64,000 bases of DNA, from contig NC_007912.1 in NCBI RefSeq assembly GCF_000013665.1, forward strand, positions 3,465,501 to 3,529,500. Direction: 5' to 3'. Made by a program: the position numbers and the translations under genes. Source of the stretch: Saccharophagus degradans 2-40. Its GTDB lineage: Bacteria > Pseudomonadota > Gammaproteobacteria > Pseudomonadales > Cellvibrionaceae. The notes beneath the pieces were generated by a model, which was not told the DNA's origin, ran no database searches, and was given only the letters and a program-made list of their open reading frames with translations. Position 1 is the first letter of the stretch; each line of letters begins with the position of its first letter. Below, piece after piece: positions 8,691 to 17,078 of this stretch.

Positions 8691-8969
8691 ATGTCGATTT
8701 CTACCTTGAAAATCATTCGCCGTGAAGCGGTCCTTAATCGCTTTGGCAGAAGTAAAACATGGCTAGCGGACCAAGTCACCAGTGGGCTAGTCCCTCCACC
8801 CATTTCTCTAGGTGGACGAGCTGTCGGATGGCTTGATCACGAAATTAATGCCGTGATCGCCGCCAGATCCGTTAACAAACCTGACGAAGAGGTAAAAGAC
8901 CTAGTCTTAGCACTAATAGAACAGCGCAGCTTCACCGCCAACCAAAGTTTAGAAGCTTTTGACTCTTGA
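8691..8969 (+). CDS. AlpA-family phage/island regulator
   Basis: A 92-residue protein with an N-terminal winged-helix-like segment of the AlpA type: EAVLNRFGRSKTWLADQVTSG, then LVPPPISLGGRAVGWLDHEINAVIAAR. This is the typical AlpA pattern of a helix-turn-helix followed by PxPxxLGxRxVGW. AlpA proteins act as transcriptional activators or excision factors of integrated elements, which fits its place two genes after the integrase. The ribosome-binding site AGGAGG (8678-8683) precedes the ATG. The last 20 residues are extra and may be accessory. Confidence 0.85.
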   Translation: MSISTLKIIRREAVLNRFGRSKTWLADQVTSGLVPPPISLGGRAVGWLDHEINAVIAARSVNKPDEEVKDLVLALIEQRSFTANQSLEAFDS

Positions 8970-8985
8970 TAGCTACAGTCCCCCA

Positions 8986-9780
8986 ATGAGCTTAATTAAA
9001 ACCTACAGCGAGGGATACGCTATAGAAATACGCAATGGTGAGATTTGGGCCGTACCAGCGGATGGTGCTCCCTACCTCCTTTCAAAACGCCACCCAAAAT
9101 GGCAAGCAATTGCGAAGGAAGTCGCCAAATTGGTTAGTGCAGAGTGCTTTATATACAGTCACCACACAACCAAACCAAGGCCAGACCGTAAAGATGATCA
9201 GTTAACACTTGTTTTCGATTACCTATTGAGGTTTCAGACTGCAGTAGTTTTTTTCAACGTAGACACCCACTACCAACGCAATTCGAAAAAGCACAAAAAA
9301 GGAGCACGACGGGCTCGAGGCCATTTTACGGCAGCAAAACGCAGCAGCTTAGTTAAGCTTTACAATCACCTAGGTCTAAAATTACCCACTAGATTTTCAC
9401 AATTCCACCAAGCGCTCGCTCAACTGCAAGGCAAAATATTCACAGCCCAAGAAAGTGCCACGGCGGGAATTTCCACTATTAACAAAACGAGCCTGCAGCT
9501 CCTCAATATATCCTCTGGTGAATTAAAGGCGTTATTCGACAAAAAAAACCAACAACCAATCTACGGTGGCACTACCAATCAACGACAACAATACGACAGA
9601 ACAAAAAAACAAGAGCCCCAACCTACCTCAGGTGCCGTAACGTATCCTGAGCAATCCATGTACAAGCACGGCGCACTACAAACAACATGTAACCAGCAAC
9701 GTGTAACCTCAACACCAGAACAACAGTCTGTAAAAGAATGGCTAGAAGATTATACGCGCGCTGACCAAATAACATACTGA
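8986..9780 (+). CDS. Hypothetical protein following the AlpA gene
   Basis: A protein of about 264 residues. I use the ATG at 8986 (MSLIKTYSEGYAIEIRNGE); a TTG at 8959 would overlap the end of the AlpA gene. An N-terminal beta-rich part is followed by a very basic block (RNSKKHKKGARRARGHF) and then a helical, glutamine-rich and low-complexity tail. The basic block suggests nucleic-acid contact. Genes of this size after AlpA are common in P4-like islands and are sometimes linked to replication, but I recognise no domain. Confidence 0.6.
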   Translation: MSLIKTYSEGYAIEIRNGEIWAVPADGAPYLLSKRHPKWQAIAKEVAKLVSAECFIYSHHTTKPRPDRKDDQLTLVFDYLLRFQTAVVFFNVDTHYQRNSKKHKKGARRARGHFTAAKRSSLVKLYNHLGLKLPTRFSQFHQALAQLQGKIFTAQESATAGISTINKTSLQLLNISSGELKALFDKKNQQPIYGGTTNQRQQYDRTKKQEPQPTSGAVTYPEQSMYKHGALQTTCNQQRVTSTPEQQSVKEWLEDYTRADQITY

Positions 9781-10142
9781 ATTGCTTATGCCCCCAAGCA
9801 AAATCACATCTTCACCACACTCCCTATAAGTTATATTATAAGTCGTCACTAAAGCCTTTTACCCTCAACACATACAGCTAACGAAATAAAACGACCAAAC
9901 AAATATGCATGCAGGCTCTAACTAGGCTCATAAATGGCAAGACCGCGGTTCGAACCAGCAATTAGGATGAACCCCGAAGTCTCGACCACAAAAATATTGT
10001 TTTACATGCCACTCAGCAGCCTGTGACTGATAAGTTAAAACATAATATCAAGCATAGTAGGCTTGCAGCACTCAGACCGAAAACACGATTGGCATGATTC
10101 TTGACACCGTTAAAGCAGCTAATTAGCAACAGAGAAAAGATT
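9781..10142. other. Intergenic region ahead of the GHKL/758-residue gene pair
   Basis: About 360 bases without a gene. It contains an AT-rich symmetric stretch (ATAAGTTATATTATAAGT near 9826) and a T-loop-like GGTTCGAACC near 9953 that does not fold into a tRNA. The promoter of the following operon should lie here, but no clear hexamers were identified. Confidence 0.4.
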
Positions 10143-11315
10143 ATGGAAAGCTATACCCTTCCCAAAAACTTGAACTTTTCTGGCATCGAAGAGGCATTTA
10201 AGAAACTTGAGGACAATGAAAATCTAAAGCTGCGGCTACCCAACGGACTCAAAGAATCGGGGGTTTTTGGTTTGGAAGGGCTTGTTTGCCAACTTATCGC
10301 AACTTGGTTACGTAATAATAAAGGTGAGAGAATATTCCACTGCTTTGCCGATAAAGCCGAACCAAACAGTTTCGATAAAATTAGCTCCAGCTTTTATGGT
10401 ATATGCATCCTAAGACTGGCCGATAAAATCCTACTTAGCAACAAAGAAGAAGTTGCGACAAGCATTGCATTAGCAACGGCGTTTGAGCGGGTAAAAAAAA
10501 TAATCGGCGGCGATTTTGAATCCGCATACAAGGGTTTATATGTAGCGATACCATCTATAAAATCCACGGGAGTTAACCGAGAGTTTAACAACCCGCTCTA
10601 TGCTCGTGACGAAGTCATAGGCAAAGAAGCTTTTTACAAACTCACCGAGAAAGCCTTGGCCACAGTAGTTCCGCAACACTCGAAAAGCGCTCATATCAAT
10701 GACGTAAAAGAACATGTATCTAATATAATTCGCGAGCTATTTGACAACACACATAAACATGCAAGAGAAAGCGAAAAAGGCGACATCTTACCTATAAATT
10801 TTAGGGGTATTATTTTCAACTCTGTCAGCGTCTCTTCCGTCCGCTTAAGCGAGCTCATCTCAAGTGTCGGAGGGAAAGACATGCTTCTTTTCTCCGCAGA
10901 GTGGAGAAAATGGATGGATGAAAATAAAAAAAACTTACCGGTATTGGATATTACTGTTGTTGATGCTGGACCAGGATATGCAAAGCGCTGGACAGGTAAA
11001 GCCAAGGATGAATTAACACAAGAAGATGAAATTGAAGCAGTCCTTCAGTGCTTCGTTAAAAACAACTCTACAAGCCCAAATATTGGGGACGGGTCAGGTT
11101 TAACACATGTACTTTCCGGCTTAAGGCGTTTGAGAGGGTGGTTTCGCTTACGCACAGGCTCGGTTGCAGTATCGCGATCCTTCTTTGAAGGAACAGGGTC
11201 GCTAAAAATAAATGCAAACGATGTAAATAAAATGAGCACTCATATTGAGGGTGTTTCATTTAATATAGTTATCCCGCTTGTTAGCTTCGAGCAAGAGGGG
11301 AAAAACCATGTATAG
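10143..11315 (+). CDS. GHKL (histidine-kinase-like) ATPase protein, first gene of a two-gene system
   Basis: A 390-residue protein. The C-terminal half shows the Bergerat ATP-binding fold: N box in NIIRELFDNTHKHARESE, G1 box in DITVVDAGPGYAKRW (DxGxG) and G2-like GDGSGLTHVLSGLRRLRGWF. There is no phospho-acceptor His domain, transmembrane segment or response regulator, so it is not an ordinary sensor kinase; MutL-, anti-sigma- or defence-type GHKL proteins are nearer. The N-terminal third (FGLEGLVCQLIATWLRNN) is unassigned. I prefer the ATG at 10143 over a TTG at 10101. The stop codon overlaps the start of the next gene by 8 bases, so the two products are probably made in fixed ratio. Confidence 0.75.
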   Translation: MESYTLPKNLNFSGIEEAFKKLEDNENLKLRLPNGLKESGVFGLEGLVCQLIATWLRNNKGERIFHCFADKAEPNSFDKISSSFYGICILRLADKILLSNKEEVATSIALATAFERVKKIIGGDFESAYKGLYVAIPSIKSTGVNREFNNPLYARDEVIGKEAFYKLTEKALATVVPQHSKSAHINDVKEHVSNIIRELFDNTHKHARESEKGDILPINFRGIIFNSVSVSSVRLSELISSVGGKDMLLFSAEWRKWMDENKKNLPVLDITVVDAGPGYAKRWTGKAKDELTQEDEIEAVLQCFVKNNSTSPNIGDGSGLTHVLSGLRRLRGWFRLRTGSVAVSRSFFEGTGSLKINANDVNKMSTHIEGVSFNIVIPLVSFEQEGKNHV

Positions 11316-13584
11316 TTTCAAATTAAAATTAAAAGATCAAAAGACACTAGTGCTTTTTACTGCTCAACTTGAGGGTGATGACGGTCACTATGGATATCTA
11401 ATTGACAAAATAATAAAACGAAATGGAGAGCCATATTCTCAAATTCTATTTTTGTGCCCCGATTACCTTTGGCCAAAAATAGGAAGCATGTTGAATTCAT
11501 CTAGTTCTGAGCTAGTAAGCAATATAACTCGAATATCTCAGGTCAAGCAAATTAACTTCTATGTATTTGATGGCTATGCAGATCTAAAACATTGCAGAGA
11601 AATTTTAAATAATTCCTCCTCACCTACAGAAACAAACAAATTAAAACACGACATTATTACACAAGGGCTATTAGCACTTATAGAACACCGCAAAGATAAA
11701 GTGATTCAGAAAGCGCCTTCCGGTACGGTATTCCAAAAACCTTCAGGGGATAAATTTTCGGAATTTATTAAAGCTTCGGAATTAGCCGTAGGTTTTTCGG
11801 AGAATCAATTTGTTGCCTTTGCACTATTAGCCCACCGACCTCGACGCGAGTGCAAGCATGCCATTCAACATATATGGATTGACACGTCAAGCATCGCCAG
11901 CTACGTTGAAGCACTGATCTACTTTATAACTAAGTTTAATGAAGACACTTTCAAACCTTTACAATACCACAGCTTTCAATCCTATGGTGAAGGCGATAGT
12001 GAAGGTTATAAAACCTGCACACCTCAAGTGAAAGACAATGTTTGGGTAATAATCTCAGCATCTCGAACCAACAACCTAGGAGTTAGTATTTATGAGGAAT
12101 GGCAAGGCTTAAAGCACGATCAAATAATTACCTTACTTTCATATACCGATTCAAAAGGTATAATGCAACCGCTATGCGGTAGTGATAGAGAACCGTCCCA
12201 CGAAGCCTTTCGGTCTGGCGACAATATTGTGGTGAACATTTCCAAATTCTCTGATGCCCACACCCAAGCAGCCAAGCATGGCTATGAAATGCCGGTTAAG
12301 ATAGTTGGAGAGAATTTTACTGCCCAAGTTAAAGACCCAACCACCGTATTACTGAAAAAAGTACATGGCCCCGCAGAAATTAGAAATTTCATTGAACCGA
12401 ATAAGCATTCCAAAAACTTACGCGTTCATTGCTTCCGCCAGAAGAAATTGCGCCCCATTTTCTTTGACTTTGAAGCCTTCACCAAAAACGAAGACGCTTT
12501 CAAGAAAGAATATCTTGACTGGTTACGAAAAATCGTAAAATGGTATGTTCCGAGACCAATTAGCGCTGTAATTTTTGACAAGAATGATTCTGCTAGTTGT
12601 TTACTACATAAGCAGCTATGCGACGAATTTAATTTTTTAAAAAACATTAAAAAAATTGACATAAATACACTAGAGAGTCTAGATCACGACGGCGCTATTA
12701 TCGCATTGCTACCAGTGATGACCCGAGGTAACTCTTTAATAAAGCTGAATAGCGACCTCCGTTTAATAGGCCACAAAGGCCAGCGCATTTTTATAACTCC
12801 ATTTGCTATTACTCCGTCAAAACGTGACTATATCGCATTTGAAAGCAGCCTTACATTTGGTCCTAAAGGCCTTAAATATCAATTTTTAAACTTTAGACGC
12901 GTGTTTATTGGCCATCAGGAAGAAAAAACGTCTTGGGCACAAGAGTATGAAGTAATAAGTGGGTTCTCTAATCAGAAATGGCAATTACGCAAGAAAACCC
13001 TAGAGTCGCGATCATCCGGCTTGATAAGTGATATAGGAATATCATGCGACCCAGAGAGTACTAAGCTGGCATTCAACCAAGACTTCGCGTTTTGGGCTCC
13101 AGAATACGATGCACATAAAGTAAATCCCTCGGCAGTATACCTAACCGTAAGCGCAATACTGCAAAACCTCCGAGAAACTCCTCCTGTTACTACCGGTAGC
13201 GACTCGCTTTATGCGCAGGTTTACCAACACTCGGTGCTAGCTCCTAGTAATTTTAGCAGGTTTAACGACCCTCTATTACAATCCTGCTTATGGCGCTGTG
13301 CTTATAGTAGAGAGCTTGACTACCGATATCAAGATGATCTAAGCAGAGCATTCAGTGATATCGTAACGCGGTTGGCGCAATGCCGTGCCAATGGAGACCA
13401 CAACGCAACACTCGATATTCTAATTGGGATTGCGACTCAAAAGATTCAATTATCTAAAAGCAGCCTACAAAATTTAATTAATTCGTTAAGACATATTTTG
13501 ACTTCCCACGAGGAGTATATTGAGGTGCTTGACTTCATAGAAAATGATTTTAAACACCATTCTAGCGGAACAAAGGTAATATAA
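11308..13584 (+). CDS. Large protein with a possible phosphoribosyltransferase-like domain, partner of the GHKL ATPase
   Basis: A 758-residue soluble protein; the ATG at 11308 follows a strong GAGGGG ribosome-binding site inside the preceding gene. Near residue 150 the segment VFQKPSGDKFSEFIKASEL resembles the start of orotate phosphoribosyltransferase-like domains. It is followed by HIWIDTSSIASYVEALIYF and VWVIISASRTNNLGVSIYEEW, which could be the other strands of such a fold. The C-terminal region has FWAPEYDAHKVNPSAVYLTVSAI and SNFSRFNDPLLQSCLWRCA. No Walker or nuclease motif is clear. The phosphoribosyltransferase idea is tentative. Genetic coupling to a GHKL ATPase in an integrase-borne island suggests defence or stress signalling. 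Confidence 0.6.
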   Translation: MYSFKLKLKDQKTLVLFTAQLEGDDGHYGYLIDKIIKRNGEPYSQILFLCPDYLWPKIGSMLNSSSSELVSNITRISQVKQINFYVFDGYADLKHCREILNNSSSPTETNKLKHDIITQGLLALIEHRKDKVIQKAPSGTVFQKPSGDKFSEFIKASELAVGFSENQFVAFALLAHRPRRECKHAIQHIWIDTSSIASYVEALIYFITKFNEDTFKPLQYHSFQSYGEGDSEGYKTCTPQVKDNVWVIISASRTNNLGVSIYEEWQGLKHDQIITLLSYTDSKGIMQPLCGSDREPSHEAFRSGDNIVVNISKFSDAHTQAAKHGYEMPVKIVGENFTAQVKDPTTVLLKKVHGPAEIRNFIEPNKHSKNLRVHCFRQKKLRPIFFDFEAFTKNEDAFKKEYLDWLRKIVKWYVPRPISAVIFDKNDSASCLLHKQLCDEFNFLKNIKKIDINTLESLDHDGAIIALLPVMTRGNSLIKLNSDLRLIGHKGQRIFITPFAITPSKRDYIAFESSLTFGPKGLKYQFLNFRRVFIGHQEEKTSWAQEYEVISGFSNQKWQLRKKTLESRSSGLISDIGISCDPESTKLAFNQDFAFWAPEYDAHKVNPSAVYLTVSAILQNLRETPPVTTGSDSLYAQVYQHSVLAPSNFSRFNDPLLQSCLWRCAYSRELDYRYQDDLSRAFSDIVTRLAQCRANGDHNATLDILIGIATQKIQLSKSSLQNLINSLRHILTSHEEYIEVLDFIENDFKHHSSGTKVI

Positions 13585-14458
13585 CCCTCCCTATAACTAG
13601 GCCGCTGATATCGTCCGATGACATATCTATTGTAAAATAGCGGAACCAAAATGTAAGGGGTGAAAACTAACAGTAAGATAAATCAACATTCGAAGCTTTA
13701 GATATCTTTGTGATTACCAATCATTTTGTCAACACAAAGATATAAGTAAAATTAATTAAATATTAGGAACTACAAACTATTGAAAATTACGGCATCACAG
13801 CAGGTATCATTTTGGGAAGGCACTCTCTTTTACAAGAAAAAGGCGCCATAAATTAATACACATCAGCCTAACACACGTTAATTTTTGTTAGTTTGAGACA
13901 TTATTAATGTCACTACAGCTACCTTACTGAAGAGGGGGATAACAGCAAACACGTTTTGTCACATACGCCGAGCTGGAAATTTATCTAAGGCTATCCCCTA
14001 ACTATTAGCACCACAATACCCCGTATTGTAACGGTAACTATACAATCCTGAATCACGCCCCCAGTGACAACTGTTACTGGAGACTGAAAGCATAGAAAGC
14101 ATACGCTTAATTTGTAGAACCCGCTCTATGCAATTCATACTCAGACATAATAGTGGATTATAATAACGACCGTAGATTAGTAGCCCTCCCCCCCCCAAAA
14201 AAAGAAATCTTGCTGGCGAATTATGAACAATACTCCATTTTCAATTCCCACAGTCGAAAAAAATATAAAGCTATACTACCCCCACAAAAAATATTAACCT
14301 CTTATGTATACTCGCTCGACACTAATTTAATAGAGAGACTCGACAGGCAACCGAATGATTCCAAATAGGTACCAGTGTTTCACTTTTCTATATTCACTTT
14401 ATATGCGAGCGACTTGGATTTAACTTTATTAAATTACTTCAAAATAAAGGGGGGGGCA
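13585..14458. other. Long AT-rich intergenic region with hairpins and homopolymer tracts
   Basis: About 870 bases with no convincing gene. It holds a stem-loop at 13702-13743, an imperfect palindrome CCAGTGACAACTGTTACTGG at 14061-14080, a tract of nine C then seven A at 14188-14203, and a tract of eight G at 14449-14456 just before the next gene. A short frame at 14153-14368 runs through the C/A tract but has no ribosome-binding site or recognisable product. Confidence 0.5.
13702..13743 (+). other. Stem-loop downstream of the GHKL/758-residue pair
   Basis: Perfect 11-bp arms ATATCTTTGTG (13702-13712) and CACAAAGATAT (13733-13743) are separated by 20 bases. There is no T-run, so it is not a standard terminator. 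It may end the operon's mRNA or be a protein-binding site. Confidence 0.45.
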
Positions 14459-14965
14459 TTGTTAGATTCCCAAACTATAGATTTATCGAGCTTTAACACT
14501 ATAGAACTATTGCGCCTACAGACTAAAGTTATTGGCGAGCTCAAAGGTCGCAGCATTGTGCGTACAAACAACAACCCCCTTGCAGACTACGCTGAATACT
14601 TAGCTGCTAAAGCGCTGGGGCTTGAATTGTGCGTGAATTCACAAACAGGGCATGACGGTAAAGATGTGCACGGCCTGCGCTACGAAGTTAAAGCTCGCCG
14701 AGTTACTACAACAAACCCATCACGCCAACTTAGCTCGATAAGAAAGCTCAATGAAAAGCATTTTGACTGGCTTTTAGCCATTATCTTTGATGAGGCTTTC
14801 ATAGTAGATCAAGCGATACTTCTACCCCACGAAGCAATTGCAGACTACGCCACACATCGCGATCATACCAACTCGCACATTTTGGTAATGAAGGGAGCTG
14901 TGCTCAAAGATCAACGCCTAAAAGACATCACAGAACGCATACGTGCAGCCCAACTTGAGAGCTGA
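14459..14965 (+). CDS. Putative PD-(D/E)XK-like nuclease
   Basis: A protein of about 168 residues if it starts at the TTG at 14459, which has a run of eight G as a strong ribosome-binding site; a GTG at 14375 would add 28 residues. The segment NPLADYAEYLAAKALGLEL is followed by GHDGKDVHGLRYEVKARRV. A D, then about nine residues, then E-V-K is the usual PD-(D/E)XK core, as in restriction endonuclease-like proteins. A helical region (HFDWLLAIIFDEAF) continues the fold. No methyltransferase is next to it. It may be an orphan nuclease or an effector of the upstream pair. Confidence 0.6.
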   Translation: MLDSQTIDLSSFNTIELLRLQTKVIGELKGRSIVRTNNNPLADYAEYLAAKALGLELCVNSQTGHDGKDVHGLRYEVKARRVTTTNPSRQLSSIRKLNEKHFDWLLAIIFDEAFIVDQAILLPHEAIADYATHRDHTNSHILVMKGAVLKDQRLKDITERIRAAQLES

Positions 14966-15071
14966 CTTATTTTGCTCTAAGTCCGATCAAGCGTAAGTAC
15001 GACACAGCCAAGGTATAACGACCACACACCGTTTAAAGGCGTTTAAACACTGTATTAAAATCGCATACCAA

Positions 15072-15317
15072 TTATCTACATCTAAACGTGGGGGCAACGC
15101 TACCGTGGCCGAAGCCGCTGTCGTCGCTATACAAATCGTATACATTAATGTTTCGGCTCGCCTCCCCGTTAATCAGCTTCCGACGGTTACGAACTACCAC
15201 TCCCTGCAATTTAAGCCGAATGAATTCAGAGACAGATATTTGCTCTAAATCTGCACAATCCTGCAATTGCCTGAGGAGGCTTTCACTTAAGCGAATATTA
15301 CATTGTCGATCTAACAT
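15072..15317 (-). CDS. Ribbon-helix-helix DNA-binding protein
   Basis: An 81-residue protein. The N terminus DRQCNIRLSESLLRQLQDCADLEQISVSEFIRLKLQG follows the ribbon-helix-helix pattern: a short strand with alternating polar residues, helix A, a turn and helix B. The remaining 35 residues are polar. Such proteins repress their own promoter or serve as antitoxins. No toxin partner is adjacent on the same strand. A perfect palindrome CGTACCGGTACG lies 24 bases in front of the start and is a likely operator. It is the last gene before the first repeat-A junction. Confidence 0.65.
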   Translation of the reverse strand: MLDRQCNIRLSESLLRQLQDCADLEQISVSEFIRLKLQGVVVRNRRKLINGEASRNINVYDLYSDDSGFGHGSVAPTFRCR

Positions 15318-15340
15318 AGCGGTCCCACCCTAAAATATAA

Positions 15341-15352
15341 CGTACCGGTACG
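15341..15352. promoter_or_regulatory. Palindromic operator candidate
   Basis: The perfect 12-bp palindrome CGTACCGGTACG lies just upstream of the ribbon-helix-helix gene, a suitable distance for autoregulation by a dimeric repressor. Confidence 0.5.
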
Positions 15353-15415
15353 CACCGTTCGTCGGAAAGTAATCAAAACTTTCAAAGACAACAAACTAGT
15401 ATGATGAGCTTTACT

Positions 15416-15439
15416 TTTAGTAATACCTTTAGTAATACC
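15416..15439. repeat. Two tandem copies of a 12-bp unit
   Basis: TTTAGTAATACC occurs twice in direct succession, between the ribbon-helix-helix gene and the island junction. It could be a pair of binding sites for an island regulator or recombination factor. Confidence 0.5.
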
Positions 15440-15497
15440 CACAGGATAAAAGTAAAGAATATTATATATTTATCAACGACTTACCAAGTAATTTCAG

Positions 15498-15697
15498 ATC
15501 CCCCCGCCCCACCAAACCAATAAAAAAGCCTCACCCGCAAGGGTGGAGCTTTTTTATTGGCTGTGAGCCTGAGCTTTGGACTTGCACAGTCGGGGTTCAC
15601 AAAATTGTCAGGAACAATTTTGGACGACCGTCAGGTCGCCCCCCAGGGGTGAGGGCCAAGGATGGCCCGAATCCAATCCCCCCGCCGATTGCCGAGG
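15498..15697. repeat. Repeat A, copy 1: ssrA-end-like junction with terminator
   Basis: It begins with ATCCCCCCGCC and CCACCA, resembling the ssrA 3' end, followed by a strong terminator hairpin (AAAAAAGCC..., CACCC/GGGTG) with T-run at about 15520-15557. The rest is a conserved stretch that contains one 73-nt hairpin element and ends ATCCCCCCGCC. Near-identical copies lie at 43601 and 63227. I read it as the right boundary of the first island and a former attachment site. Confidence 0.75.
15600..15672. mobile_element. Short multi-hairpin element, copy 1 (73 nt)
   Basis: It begins CAAAATTGT, loop CAGGA, ACAATTTTG. It continues with CGACC/GGTCG (loop GTCA), CCCC/GGGG and GGGCCA/TGGCCC (loop AGGA), and ends CGAAT. 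It splits a sequence that reads GGGGTTCA on the left and AATCCCCCCGCC on the right, which together match the ssrA T arm. It is the same family as copies at 33621, 33695, 43695, 53333, 54086 and 63324. Confidence 0.7.
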
Positions 15698-15750
15698 TAG
15701 GTTATTGGCCACTAAGAGCCATACGTACCGAAAGATAAAGAACGGCTTAA

Positions 15751-15840
15751 TCCCCACCAATAAAAAAGCCTCACCCGAAAGGGGCGGGGTTTTGTATTGG
15801 CTGAAATTCGGATACCGAACTTGCACAGTCGGAGTCGAAA
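15751..15840. repeat. Diverged partial copy of repeat A
   Basis: It contains CCACCAATAAAAAAGCC and a CACCC-type terminator hairpin, then TTGCACAGTCGGAGT, matching the left part of repeat A but lacking the hairpin element. It may be an older junction. Confidence 0.5.
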
Positions 15841-15947
15841 GGATCAAGATTATCTTTTTCTACTGATGACCGGGAATATATAGCGCAACGTTTAATCTGG
15901 AGCTGAGATGAGCCGTCTACGCCACGAAGATCAGACATGAAAATGAG

Positions 15948-16274
15948 TTATGCTTGAAGCAAGCGACGCTGGAGAAGAGATTGCATATCGCGGCGACCAT
16001 CAGCGATCACCATCACGTAAACATGCTTCCCAATTATTCGGAAGATAATACGGTAAGGCTTGAAATAGAGCTCTCGATACTCTCGCATGCCTACAGCGAG
16101 TAACTCATTTGGGTAAGTTCCGCGCTCTGGATTGTCCGCTAAACTTGAGAATGTCTCCTCGATTTTATCGAGAACGTAATCAGCTTTTTCGGGCGCATCA
16201 TGAGATTCGATGTAGCCGTATAAATCTTCAAGATCGTAAGCTGCATCGTCAGTGAGAAATACCTGATAACTCAT
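15948..16274 (-). CDS. ParE/RelE-family toxin
   Basis: A 108-residue toxin of the ParE/RelE superfamily, with SYQVFLTDDAAYDLEDLYGYI at the N terminus, LADNPERGTYPNELLAVGMREYRELYFKPYRIIFRI and a final VMVIADGRRDMQSLLQRRL. The Arg-Glu-Leu/Tyr-Arg-Ile-Ile-Phe pattern and the terminal DGRRDMQ box favour ParE (gyrase inhibitor) over an mRNA-cleaving RelE, but the target is not proven. The start codon shares one base with the stop of the antitoxin gene upstream. The pair probably stabilises the island. Confidence 0.88.
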   Translation of the reverse strand: MSYQVFLTDDAAYDLEDLYGYIESHDAPEKADYVLDKIEETFSSLADNPERGTYPNELLAVGMREYRELYFKPYRIIFRIIGKHVYVMVIADGRRDMQSLLQRRLLQA

Positions 16275-16549
16275 TAACGATTCTTGCTCCGGCTACGAAG
16301 CTTGGCAACAACATCACCCGCAGGCTGAACTTTTCCTTCGTCGATCTGGCGCTGACCCAGTGCCAACATCTTAAGCAACGCCATAGTCTCTTGTGTTTGC
16401 TCATAGCTTTTAATGCCCTGCATTACAGCCTTGGCCTCACCATTTTGAGTGATCACTAAGGGCTCCACTTGAGTCGACAGGTTGCGCACGACTTCTGCAG
16501 CATGAGCTTTCAAATAGCTAATAGGTTTGATTTGATCTGATAATTTCAT
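16274..16549 (-). CDS. Phd/YefM-family antitoxin
   Basis: A 91-residue antitoxin partner of the ParE-like toxin. It shows the Phd/YefM pattern ISYLKAHAAEVVRNLSTQVEPLVITQNGEAKAVMQGIKSYEQTQETMALLKML, with the DNA-binding half first and the toxin-neutralising tail last. The ATG at 16549 is preferred because GAGAGG lies at the right spacing; a GTG two codons upstream has none. One-base overlap of stop and start couples it to the toxin. It should also repress the operon. Confidence 0.88.
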   Translation of the reverse strand: MKLSDQIKPISYLKAHAAEVVRNLSTQVEPLVITQNGEAKAVMQGIKSYEQTQETMALLKMLALGQRQIDEGKVQPAGDVVAKLRSRSKNR

Positions 16550-16663
16550 AAACACCTCTCATTAAGACCAAATATAGTCCGAAAACAGGTCTTTAGTCAA
16601 TTTAAAAGGTCCTTTGATACTTGCTCTCGAACGGCTTTTCATATTGATAATTGCCACCAAATT

Positions 16664-16697
16664 AAAAAGGTGAACTGATCTCAGTTCACCTTTTTTT
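16664..16697. terminator. Bidirectional terminator
   Basis: The arms AAAAAGGTGAACTGA and TCAGTTCACCTTTTT are nearly perfect, with a two-base loop, an A-run on one side and a T-run on the other. This can stop transcription from either side. Confidence 0.85.
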
Positions 16698-16873
16698 ATG
16701 CCTGCGCCCCGCGCTACAGGCCTTATGTGGCAAGGGTTTAAGGACTTCGCCACCTGTGTAATCGCGGACTTCTACCGGCAATTGTTACTCGGGCTTTCCG
16801 TGCCCTCGCCCTTTCAGGGTCAGCTAAAGATGTTCAAATTCATTCGTGCTGAATTTGCCTCTGAATGGCCGAC

Positions 16874-16950
16874 CAAATGCCTGGAGCATTTTGTGCCGCG
16901 TTGCGCCCGAAGGGGCTAAGCCAGGGATGGCTTAGAGTACATACTCTAAG
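16874..16950. repeat. Possible diverged copy of the hairpin element
   Basis: CAAATGC, loop CTGGA-like, GCATTTTG, then CGC/GCG, CCCGAAGGGG and CTAAGCCA/TGGCTTAG with loop GGGA follow the same order of hairpins as the better copies. The 20-bp near-palindrome CTTAGAGTACATACTCTAAG at 16931 overlaps the end. Similarity is structural rather than in sequence, so this copy is uncertain. Confidence 0.4.
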
Positions 16951-17078
16951 TGCCTCTCCCTATCCCGCCAAGCCCAAGTCCATGAGCTGAGAACAGATAA
17001 CCCTTTAAAATCAGCGGCTTATTGTCGGGCTCAGGAAAGGAGTTTGATTGACGAATTGGGTGGGCGAAGGGAAATGCG

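Larger units (their letters stand above)
16550..17078. other. Gene-poor region between the toxin-antitoxin pair and the BREX operon
   Basis: About 530 bases. The first part is the promoter region of the antitoxin gene, then a bidirectional terminator at 16664-16697, and then 380 bases with several hairpins, including a possible diverged hairpin element at 16874 and the palindrome at 16931-16950. No credible gene was found. Confidence 0.5.

Noticed and set aside
9940..9965. T-loop-like GGTTCGAACC
   Set aside because: The flanking bases do not form a tRNA cloverleaf, an acceptor stem or a CCA end.
14153..14368. Open frame of 71 codons across a C9/A7 tract
   Set aside because: No ribosome-binding site, low-complexity start and no recognisable protein; probably chance in AT-rich DNA.
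15576..15866. Open frame through repeat A copy 1
   Set aside because: It runs through hairpins and terminators of a repeated non-coding module.
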